The notes under the pieces were generated by a model. The model made no database searches. It was given only the letters and a program-made list of their open reading frames with translations, and had not been told where the DNA came from. Below, one piece after another: positions 1-5,296 of a stretch of DNA of 5,940 bases. The DNA comes from Frankia sp. (GTDB taxonomy: Bacteria; Actinomycetota; Actinomycetes; Frankiales; Frankiaceae), in the NCBI GenBank assembly GCA_019689615.1, contig JADGHD010000327.1:1-5940 (forward strand), read 5' to 3'. Every line of letters starts with the position of its first letter. The first letter of the stretch is position 1. Made by a program: the position numbers and the translations under genes.

Positions 1-240
1 GTCGAGCTCGCCCATCGCGGCGGCGCGCCGGTCGCTGTGGCCGCGAAGCAGCTGTCGATCAGCGAGTCGTGCCTGCGTAACTGGATGGCGCAGGCCGACG
101 CCGACGAGAACGGCAACGAAGGCCGGCTGGCGAGGGCCGAGAAACGTGGGCTGGCCCGGCTGCACCGGAACAAGCAGCGCCTGGAGATGGAGAACGAGAC
201 CCTCAAGCGGGCGGCCGCGTGCTTCGCCCGGGAGAACGTC
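1..240 (+). pseudogene. IS3-family transposase OrfA, 3' part (relic)
   Basis: Frame 1 is open from the window edge, so the start codon lies to the left; the GTG at base 37 is internal. The first residues visible (AAKQLSISESCLRNWMAQAD) are the second half of a helix-turn-helix of the IS3/IS911 OrfA type, which binds the element's ends. They are followed by a charged heptad-rich stretch (RLHRNKQRLEMENETLKRAA) typical of the OrfA leucine-zipper oligomerisation region, ending in CFAREN. Family members stop at about this point and OrfB follows in the -1 frame, the usual IS3 arrangement for programmed frameshifting. Here frame 1 has no stop and runs on as nonsense. It is unlikely to act alone, although a short DNA-binding fragment could still be made if the upstream start survives. 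Confidence 0.8.
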
Positions 241-242
241 CT

Positions 243-667
243 CCCAGACCAGCGTTCCGGCTGGCCCGTGAACTCGCCGACGGACCAGGAATCGACGTGG
301 ACGTCGCGGTGGCCTGCCGGGTCCTGGGTGTCCCCCGGCCGGGTACCACGACTGGCCCGGCCGGCCGCCCTCCCTGCGAGACCAGGGGAACGAGCTGCTG
401 ACAAAACAGATCGAGCGCATTCGCCTCGAGTCGCGAGGCACCTACGGCTGGCCCCGGGTGACCGCCGGACTCGCCCTCGGCCTGGGCGTGCCGGTCAACC
501 ACAAGCGGGTCGCCAGGCTGCTGCGGCAGGCCGGTATCCAGGGCGTCTACCGGCGCAGGCAGCGCCGCGGCCCGGTTGCCGAGGCCACCGTGGAGGGCCC
601 GGCCCGCCGCCAGTTCGCCGTGCGCGGGCCGGACCGGCTCTGGCTGGCCGGCATCACCGGCCACTGG
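243..667 (+). pseudogene. IS3-family transposase OrfB, N-terminal half (frameshifted relic)
   Basis: Frame 0 gives the OrfB opening (FRLARELADGPGIDVDVAVA and CRVLGVPRPG). Near bases 338-344 the homology jumps to frame 2 (GYHDWPGRPPSLRDQGNELL, then RGTYGWPRV, VNHKRVARLLRQAGIQGVYR, and DRLWLAGIT). This fits loss of a single G in the run before TACCAC. These blocks are the HTH_21-like region and the entry to the rve/DDE catalytic core. The first catalytic Asp expected in the D-I-T motif reads Gly here (GGC instead of GAC). IS3 homology ends at about base 657 and the frame-2 reading stops at 677-679, after crossing into IS30 sequence. The gene is therefore frameshifted, lacks its catalytic core and is dead. 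The family assignment is secure; the exact IS3 subgroup is not. Confidence 0.85.
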
Positions 668-1112
668 AGGGCGACCTGATCATCGGAAAGGGCGGAGAGA
701 GCCAGATCGTCACGCTGGTCGAACGCCAGACACGTTTCGTCATGCTCGCCCGCGTGCCGTACGACCGATATGCCGACCTCATCCTCTCCCGGAAGGCCCG
801 GGCGCTTCCCGAGGCGCTTTTCCGGTCGCTCACCCGGGACAGGGAGCCGAGATGGCCGAGCACGGCTGGTTCACCGTCGCCACCGGCGTCCCTGTCTACT
901 TCTGCGACCCACATTCGCCCTGGCAGCGAGGAAGCAGCGAGAACACCAACGGACTGCTCCGCCAGTACTTCCCGAAAGGCACCGACCCGTGGGGGCACAC
1001 GGACAGAACTCGACCGTGTCGCCGATCTCTCCTCAACGGCGTCCGTGTCAGACATTGGACTGGGATACAGCCGCCGAAAGCTCAACCGTCTGCTACTTCG
1101 CATAGCGGTTGA
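656..1112 (+). pseudogene. IS30-family transposase, catalytic C-terminal half (multiply frameshifted relic)
   Basis: Homology begins with GHW in frame 2 (659-667) and continues in frame 1 as EGDLIIGKGGESQIVTLVER. This is the IS30 signature carrying the first catalytic Asp (673-675). The second Asp is in LTRD (838-840), where a frame change occurs. Frame 0 then gives MAEHGWFTVATGVPVYFCD and SPWQRGSSENTNGLLRQYF, with the catalytic Glu at 939-941. After KGTD the homology is split over three frames: TELDRVADL in frame 1, LLNG in frame 0, TLDWDTAAE in frame 2 and KLNRLLL in frame 1. It ends at a plausible original stop near 1110-1112. The N-terminal helix-turn-helix half of IS30 is absent. All three catalytic residues survive, but at least five frame changes make it non-functional. 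Confidence 0.87.
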
Positions 1113-1194
1113 TGCACTGACAGGTCGATCTCACCGTCCCGTGATTCCGGTTGCTTTAAGCACCTGGTCTGCAGGAAAGCCGGGGCGGTTCACG

Positions 1195-1219
1195 GCTGAG
1201 CCGGTTCTCGGCTGTCAGC
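1195..1219 (-). terminator. Possible hairpin at the end of the amidohydrolase gene
   Basis: Bases 1195-1199 (GCTGA) pair with 1215-1219 (TCAGC). Inside them 1200-1203 (GCCG) pairs with 1209-1212 (CGGC) around a five-base loop, with a two-base bulge at 1213-1214. The hairpin covers the amidohydrolase stop codon. No T-tract follows on the minus strand, so this is a GC-rich hairpin of the kind often proposed as an actinobacterial terminator. A stem of this size can arise by chance. Confidence 0.3.
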
Positions 1220-2507
1220 TCTGGGTGCTTCCCTTGGTGCCCTGGGTGGCGAGGAGGGTGGACAGGTTCCCGCTGGCCTCGGCCTTGCGTCGGCCCATGC
1301 TCTTGGGCTGGACGTCCACATCGGCGGCCTCCGCGCGCAAGGCACGGACGGTGGCCTTCTCCTTTGGCCGCTGGGCGAACGGGTCGAACGAGAAGCAGCG
1401 CATCGCGTTCTCGTGAGTGATCTTGTTGATGTCCTCCTCAGGCAGACCCGCGAGGTCCTTCCACAGCTGCTCGGGCGCCTGCGGCCACGTCGAGTCGGAG
1501 TGCGGGTAGTCCAGCTCCCACATCATCCGGTCGACCCCGACCTTCTCCCGCAGGTTCACCCCGGTCGGATCGTCGATGAAGCAGGTCCAGATGTGCTCGT
1601 GGTAGATCTCGCTCGGCAGCCGACCGCCGAGGTCGGTGAACGTCCAGGCGCGGTGGTGCCGGTAGACGTAGTCGGCGCGCTCCAGCATGTACGGGATCCA
1701 GCCGTTGCCACCCTCGGAGATCGCCATCTGCAGGCCGGGGATCCGCTTGAAGATGCCGGAGAACAGCAGGTCGGTGACGGCCATGAGGCTGTTTACCGGC
1801 GTCAGCGAGATCATCACCTCCGGCGGAGCGTCCGGCGAGGTGATGGGCATGCTCGACGACGAGCCGATGTGCAGGCAGACGGTGACGTTCTCCTCCGCGC
1901 AGGTGCGCAGGAACGGGTCCCAGTGCTCGGTGTGGTAGCTGGGCAGACCGAGCTTGACGGGGTTCTCCGAGAAGGTGACCGCGTGGCAGCCCTTCGCCGC
2001 GACCCGGCGGATCTCGGCAGCAGCCAGCTCCGGATCCCACAGCACTGGCAGCGCCAGCGGGATGAGCCGGTCCGGATGGCTGCCCGCCCACTCGTCGATG
2101 TGCCAGTCGTTGTAGGCGCGCACACACGCCAGCGCCAGGTCCTTGTCCTTGGCGCGCAGGAACAGCTGACCGCAGAAGTGCGGGAAGGTCGGGAAGTTTA
2201 GCCCGGCGAGGACTCCGGACGCGCTCATGTCCCGGACCCGCTCGTCGACGTCGTAGCAGCCCGGGCGCATCTGGGCGAACTCGGTCGGGTCCAGCCCGTA
2301 CTCCTCCGGCGGGCAGCCGGCGACCGCGTTCAGTCCCACGTTGGGCGCGAATCCGTCCTCGAACGCCCAGAGGTCACCGCCGTTCGGGCCCTTCACCACG
2401 TGTGGCGCCCGGTCCCGGTAGCGCGCGGGGATGTGCGCGTCGAACAGGTTCGGCGGTTCGACGATGTGGTCATCCACGCTGATCAGGATGAGGTCTTCGG
2501 CGTCCAT
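1215..2507 (-). CDS. Amidohydrolase family 2 (ACMSD-like) metal-dependent hydrolase
   Basis: The 430-residue soluble protein belongs to the amidohydrolase-related TIM-barrel group (PF04909/COG2159), whose members hydrolyse or decarboxylate carboxylated or cyclic substrates using one metal ion. The N-terminal metal motif is VDDHIVEP (Asp12, His14). The beta-5 His is in VCLHIGSS (His213). The next strand reads ISEGGNGWIPYMLERAD, with Glu265 where ACMSD has a metal His, a variant I associate with the bacterial subgroup. The beta-8 Asp is in ELDYPHSDSTWPQ (Asp333, with His336 nearby). Family similarity fades after about residue 400, leaving a polar, basic tail. The ATG at 2505-2507 places the metal motif near the N-terminus as expected and has a weak AAGGGAAG ribosome site. 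The gene has its own promoter, and IS relics lie on both sides. Substrate unknown; a role alongside the neighbouring acyl-CoA genes is inferred from position only. Confidence 0.9.
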   Translation of the reverse strand: MDAEDLILISVDDHIVEPPNLFDAHIPARYRDRAPHVVKGPNGGDLWAFEDGFAPNVGLNAVAGCPPEEYGLDPTEFAQMRPGCYDVDERVRDMSASGVLAGLNFPTFPHFCGQLFLRAKDKDLALACVRAYNDWHIDEWAGSHPDRLIPLALPVLWDPELAAAEIRRVAAKGCHAVTFSENPVKLGLPSYHTEHWDPFLRTCAEENVTVCLHIGSSSSMPITSPDAPPEVMISLTPVNSLMAVTDLLFSGIFKRIPGLQMAISEGGNGWIPYMLERADYVYRHHRAWTFTDLGGRLPSEIYHEHIWTCFIDDPTGVNLREKVGVDRMMWELDYPHSDSTWPQAPEQLWKDLAGLPEEDINKITHENAMRCFSFDPFAQRPKEKATVRALRAEAADVDVQPKSMGRRKAEASGNLSTLLATQGTKGSTQS

Positions 2508-2512
2508 GCCAG

Positions 2513-2520
2513 CTTCCCTT
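2513..2520 (-). promoter_or_regulatory. Ribosome binding site of the amidohydrolase gene
   Basis: The minus strand reads AAGGGAAG, five bases before the ATG at 2507. It is a modest Shine-Dalgarno match and supports this start codon. Confidence 0.5.
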
Positions 2521-2530
2521 GGAGTGCGTT

Positions 2531-2548
2531 TTTGACTAGAACGTCAAA
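2531..2548. promoter_or_regulatory. Inverted repeat TTTGAC-N6-GTCAAA, candidate operator
   Basis: Perfect 6-bp arms (2531-2536 and 2543-2548) are separated by TAGAAC. The site is AT-rich against a very GC-rich background. It lies just downstream of the predicted -10 box (2552-2557), so the expected transcription start at about 2545 falls inside it. A dimeric repressor, for example of the TetR family, bound here would block initiation. The position and symmetry are seen directly; the regulator and its family are inferred. No regulator gene is present in the window. Confidence 0.45.
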
Positions 2549-2551
2549 CAG

Positions 2552-2580
2552 ATCATAAGAGGTCGTGGCACGAATCACAA
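2552..2580 (-). promoter_or_regulatory. Predicted sigma-70-type promoter for the amidohydrolase gene
   Basis: On the minus strand the -35 element TTGTGA (2575-2580; 4 of 6 matches to TTGACA) is followed after exactly 17 bp by the -10 element TATGAT (2552-2557; 5 of 6 matches to TATAAT). Transcription would start near 2545, giving a leader of about 38 nt that contains the ribosome site. Such a consensus-like, AT-rich promoter stands out in this GC-rich DNA and lies at the expected distance from the gene. Confidence 0.6.
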
Positions 2581-2700
2581 GATGTGCCCAGGAAGATCTT
2601 CCCTGAAAGGGCCAGGTACAGAGCTGGACCAAACCTAAGAACGCGTCTCACGTGGCAGTACCGGGTCTCGGCCCGTGATCTGGGGATTGGACGACCACTT

Positions 2701-3013
2701 GCCCTGCGGCTGGTACCGGATGAGCTCTGGCAACTGACAGCTTCGTTGTTGCCGTCCTTCGCTCCACGTCGGCAGGGCTGTGGGACAGCCCCGGTGCCGG
2801 ACCGGGCGTGTGCACCGCGATCGTCCACGTGCTGACCTCTGGTCACCTCGGTCCCAGGCATCCGCTCCCGGGCGTGGCCCGCGCCGCCGACGGCCGGTCA
2901 GGGTGCGTGCCGACAAGGGCCACGCGACCAAGAGCATCTGCGTGTGTTCCTGCGCCAGCGCGGCATCAGCGCGCGCATCGCCCGGCGCGGTATCGAGACG
3001 TCCACGCGGCCAA
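2701..3013 (+). pseudogene. IS5-family transposase relic with large internal deletion
   Basis: Frame 1 begins with LRLVPDELWQLTASLLPSFA and then QGCGTAPVPDRA, the usual N-terminus of actinobacterial IS5-group transposases. At about base 2806 homology moves to frame 0 (VCTAIVHVLTSG), consistent with one lost G. The next recognisable block, PRRRRPVRVRADKGH in frame 2, belongs well over 100 residues further on in the family, so the middle of the gene, including the first catalytic Asp, is missing. ADKG carries the second catalytic Asp (2912-2914). After a further frame change LRVFLRQRGISARIARRGIE follows in frame 1 from 2938. Homology then fades before the block with the catalytic Glu. The element is dead. 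Its ends and inverted repeats were not found. Confidence 0.82.
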
Positions 3014-3076
3014 CGCGGTCGCACCCGACCCCCCGGACGCCGCCGTGCTGGCCGCCAGGTCTTGTTCCCCTCTGTC

Positions 3077-3095
3077 CCAGCCCTACCGGGGCTGG
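3077..3095 (-). terminator. Possible hairpin at the end of the SDR gene
   Basis: CCAGCCC (3077-3083) and GGGCTGG (3089-3095) form a perfect 7-bp GC-rich stem with a five-base loop that contains part of the stop codon. No T-tract follows on the minus strand. It could act as a U-less actinobacterial terminator or be a chance product of the coding sequence. Confidence 0.35.
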
Positions 3096-3853
3096 AAGCG
3101 CTGGGCGCCGTCGAGGCGGATGGTCTCGCCGTTCAGGTACGGGTTGGTCAGGATGTGCACGACCAGCGCGCCGTACTCGGACGGATGGCCGAGGCGGCGC
3201 GGGAAGGGCACGGTCGCGCCGAACTTCGCAAGCGCCTCCTCCCCCACCGACTCCATGATCGGAGTGCGCATCGTGCCGGGCGCGACACAGACCACCCGGA
3301 TGCCCAGGGAGCCGAGATCACGGGCCGCCACCAACGTCAGCCCGACGACACCGCCCTTGGCCGCCGAGTACGCCGACTGGCCGATCTGGCCCTCGAACGC
3401 GGCGATGCTCGCCGTCGTCACCACCGCGCCCCGTTCACCGTCCTCGTTCGGCTCGGCCTTCGCGATCGCCGCCGCCGCCAGCCGCAGCACGTTGTAGGTG
3501 CCGCCCAGATAGAGGTCCACCGTCCGGCGAAAGCCCTCCATGTCCGCCGGCGACCCGTCACGCTGCACGATCTTCTGCGCGACCCCGAACCCGCCGTGGG
3601 CCGCCACCACGAACCGGAACGTCCCCAGCTCACCCGCCACCGCGATCGCCGCCTTCACCGACTCGTCATCCAACACGTCGGTGCGGGCGTAGCGGACCGA
3701 CGGGCCAAGCTCGGCCGCGAGCTTCTCACCCTTCTCGTCGTTGAGGTCCGCGACGACGGCGGACCCACCAGCCGCCACGATCGCCCGGACCGTCGCCTCG
3801 CCCAGCCCACCAGCGCCACCGGTGACCAGCGCGACATTTCCTGCCAGTTCCAT
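3083..3853 (-). CDS. HSD10-like short-chain dehydrogenase (probable 3-hydroxyacyl-CoA dehydrogenase)
   Basis: The 256-residue cytosolic Rossmann-fold oxidoreductase has the classical SDR length. The cofactor motif TGGAGGLG is at residues 11-18, and Asp36 after the second strand indicates NAD rather than NADP. The catalytic Ser149, Tyr162 and Lys166 lie in TASIAAFEGQIGQSAYSAAK. That block and the C-terminal VPFPRRLGHPSEYG and NGETIRLDGAQRFQP closely resemble human HSD10 (type II 3-hydroxyacyl-CoA dehydrogenase), so oxidation of 3-hydroxyacyl-CoA to 3-ketoacyl-CoA is the likeliest reaction. Two unusual changes are visible: the NNAG-type motif reads AAHG (residues 84-87), and the tetrad Asn expected in the VNLxGT segment is Tyr115. 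The start is supported by GGAG five bases upstream. The neighbouring thiolase would use its product. Family call is strong; substrate is inferred. Confidence 0.9.
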   Translation of the reverse strand: MELAGNVALVTGGAGGLGEATVRAIVAAGGSAVVADLNDEKGEKLAAELGPSVRYARTDVLDDESVKAAIAVAGELGTFRFVVAAHGGFGVAQKIVQRDGSPADMEGFRRTVDLYLGGTYNVLRLAAAAIAKAEPNEDGERGAVVTTASIAAFEGQIGQSAYSAAKGGVVGLTLVAARDLGSLGIRVVCVAPGTMRTPIMESVGEEALAKFGATVPFPRRLGHPSEYGALVVHILTNPYLNGETIRLDGAQRFQPR

Positions 3854-3858
3854 CAGAT

Positions 3859-3862
3859 CTCC
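3859..3862 (-). promoter_or_regulatory. Ribosome binding site of the SDR gene
   Basis: GGAG on the minus strand lies five bases before the ATG at 3853. It agrees with the start that puts the Rossmann glycine motif at residue 11. Confidence 0.5.
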
Positions 3863-4080
3863 ACTTCAAGGGTGCGCCAGAGCCGGCCGCTGATCAGATG
3901 ACCTAGTCGCTCGACGGCAACGGCATGGCCTCCTTCATCGTCAGGGGAAGCGGGCCGATACCGAAGGTGCCGGTGCCGCTGCCTCTCGTCCGCCGCATCG
4001 CCTTCCCCGCCGCCTTCTCGGCACGGGGCCGCCCGCCTGTCCCGCCCCTGTGGAGCCGACGCCGACGGAGGAAGACGAGC

Positions 4081-4118
4081 GCGAAGTGGCGGCGTGGTGC
4101 CTCTCCCGCGCCACTCGC
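4081..4118 (-). terminator. Possible hairpin downstream of the thiolase gene
   Basis: AGTGGCG (4085-4091) pairs with CGCCACT (4109-4115). After one bulged base the stem is extended by GCG (4081-4083) with CGC (4116-4118). It begins about 18 bases after the thiolase stop on the minus strand. There is no T-tract and the loop is long (17 nt), so this is weak evidence for partial termination before the SDR gene. Confidence 0.25.
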
Positions 4119-4135
4119 CGACACCGTCCGGCATG

Positions 4136-5296
4136 TCAGCCCCGGTCCGTCGACAGGATCGTGACCGCGGACACCGCCGTCGGGCCGCCGATGTTGTGGG
4201 CCAGCGCCGTGCGGGGGCCGTCCACCTGGTTGGCCGCCTCGCCGCGCAGCTGCTCGAACAGCTCGACGCACTGGGCGACGCCGGTGGCGCCCGGCGGATG
4301 TCCCTTCGCCTTGAGGCCGCCGCTGGGGTTGACCGGCTTCGATCCGCCGACTGTCGTCGTGCCGTCCTCGATCAGCTTGTGGGCGCCGAACCGCTCGGCG
4401 AAGCCGAGGTCCTCGTAGCTGATCAGCTCGACGCCGGTGAAGCAGTCGTGCACCTCGGCCACGTCGATGTCGGCCGGGCCTAGGCCCGCCATGGCATAGG
4501 CGGCCTTGGCCGCCTTCACCGTCGGCGGGAAGGTGGTCATGTCCTGTTTGTGCTGGTGCATCACCCGGTCCAAGCCCAGCCCGACACCGCGTACCCAGAC
4601 CGGCCGGTCGGTGTACCGGTCGATGGCGTCCTCGGCGACCAGCAGCAGGGCTGCCGCTCCGTCGCTCTGCGGCGTGCAGTCGAGCAGCCCGAACGGCTCG
4701 ACCACCATCGGCGCGTTCAGCACCTGTTCGACGGTGATCTCATAGCGCAGCTGGGCCTTCGGGTTGGGCACGGCGTGCCGGTGGTTCTTCACTGCGACCA
4801 TCGCCAGGTGCTCCCGCGTCGCCGGCGACTCGTGCAGGTAGCGGGCGACGTGCAGGGCGAAGTTCGCCGGCGCGACCAGCCCCAGCGGATAGTCCCAGGC
4901 CATGTCGCGGGTAAGTACCGCCCAGTCCCAGAAGGTGGTGCGGGCCGAGGACTCCCGCACTTTGTCTGCGCCGACCACCAGCACCACGTCGAACGCGCCC
5001 GAGGCCACCGCGAACGTCGCGTTGCGCACGGCGTCGTTGCCGGTGGCGCAGGCGTTCTCGACCCGTGTCACGGGGATGTCGAGCAGCCCGCAGGTGTCGG
5101 CGAGGACACCGGTCGGGAAGCCGTCGGTCGTCGTGAGCTCGCCGAACCAGGCGGCCTGGATGTCGGCCCGGTCAAGTCCCTTGTCGACGTGCGTGGCCAT
5201 CTCGGACACCGCCATCGGCACCAGGTCCTTGATACCCAGCCCGAAGTGCTCACCGAACGCGGTCATGCCCGCGCCGACGACTGCCACCCGCCTCAT
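4136..5296 (-). CDS. SCP2-type thiolase (lipid-transfer-protein-like acyl-CoA thiolase)
   Basis: The 386-residue cytosolic thiolase-superfamily enzyme is of the SCP-x/'lipid-transfer protein' type, which cleaves or condenses acyl-CoA thioesters. The nucleophilic Cys83 is in ENACATGNDAV. The HDCF motif at residues 283-286 supplies the second His and Cys used by SCP2-type thiolases. The GHPPGATG block contains His333. The C-terminus ends in HNIGGPTAVSAVTIL without the CxG cysteine of classical thiolases, as is usual in this subgroup. HDCF, rather than the YDHF reported for the steroid side-chain aldolases of this superfamily (from memory), favours thiolysis over retro-aldol cleavage. The start overlaps the upstream gene's stop by 4 bp (ATGA) and has AAGGAG seven bases before it, so the two genes are translationally coupled. 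Upstream partners with zinc-ribbon/OB domains are typical for this family. Length is normal and no damage is seen. Confidence 0.92.
   Translation of the reverse strand: MRRVAVVGAGMTAFGEHFGLGIKDLVPMAVSEMATHVDKGLDRADIQAAWFGELTTTDGFPTGVLADTCGLLDIPVTRVENACATGNDAVRNATFAVASGAFDVVLVVGADKVRESSARTTFWDWAVLTRDMAWDYPLGLVAPANFALHVARYLHESPATREHLAMVAVKNHRHAVPNPKAQLRYEITVEQVLNAPMVVEPFGLLDCTPQSDGAAALLLVAEDAIDRYTDRPVWVRGVGLGLDRVMHQHKQDMTTFPPTVKAAKAAYAMAGLGPADIDVAEVHDCFTGVELISYEDLGFAERFGAHKLIEDGTTTVGGSKPVNPSGGLKAKGHPPGATGVAQCVELFEQLRGEAANQVDGPRTALAHNIGGPTAVSAVTILSTDRG

Larger units (their letters stand above)
1..1112 (+). mobile_element. Composite insertion-sequence relic (IS3 joined to IS30), left end outside window
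   Basis: Translating the plus strand in all three frames gives one continuous trail of transposase homology broken by frame changes. The order is IS3 OrfA, then IS3 OrfB up to the first catalytic block, then the catalytic half of an IS30-family transposase. No single reading frame could make an active enzyme. The long open frame from base 37 to 1416 is only an accident of high GC: its protein matches transposase in patches (about bases 1-240 and 667-840) and is nonsense between them. I could not identify terminal inverted repeats or target-site duplications. The left end lies beyond base 1, and the right end is probably just after base 1112. The relic ends about 100 bp from the stop codon of the convergent amidohydrolase gene. 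Confidence 0.85.
2508..3082. other. 575-bp intergenic region between the amidohydrolase and SDR genes
   Basis: From left to right it holds the amidohydrolase ribosome site, the inverted repeat and the promoter (2513-2580), then about 120 bp with no recognisable content. The IS5-family relic follows from about 2701 to 3013, then about 65 bp with nothing recognised before the SDR stop codon. Open frames here on either strand are short or give low-complexity Arg/Pro-rich translations and are not credible genes. Confidence 0.7.
3854..4135. other. 282-bp gap between the SDR and thiolase genes
   Basis: The gap holds the SDR ribosome site on its left and a possible hairpin at 4081-4118 on its right. 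Minus-strand frames run through it (for example one ending MKEAMPLPSSD at 3903), but I recognise no protein family in them, and the longest one overlaps the thiolase gene. I see no convincing promoter. The SDR may be read from the thiolase transcript or from an unrecognised promoter here. Confidence 0.5.

Noticed and set aside
37..1416. A 459-residue open frame on the plus strand
   Set aside because: It matches transposase only in patches from different elements and runs antisense into the amidohydrolase. It is open because of high GC content, not because it is one gene.
1812..1845. A perfect 9-bp inverted repeat (CATCACCTC / GAGGTGATG) with 16-base spacing
   Set aside because: It lies inside the amidohydrolase coding sequence, and about one such repeat is expected by chance in a window of this size.
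1413..2201. A 262-residue open frame on the plus strand
   Set aside because: It is antisense to the amidohydrolase, whose metal-binding motifs are clear. Its translation is Arg/Val-rich and matches no family I know.
2780..3901. A 373-residue open frame on the plus strand
   Set aside because: It contains a short piece of IS5 homology, then runs antisense through the SDR gene with an Arg-rich translation.
3903..4271. A 122-residue minus-strand frame overlapping the thiolase 3' end
   Set aside because: Its upstream part lies inside the thiolase gene in another frame and its translation is Arg/Gly-rich. The end (MKEAMPLPSSD) is not recognisable.
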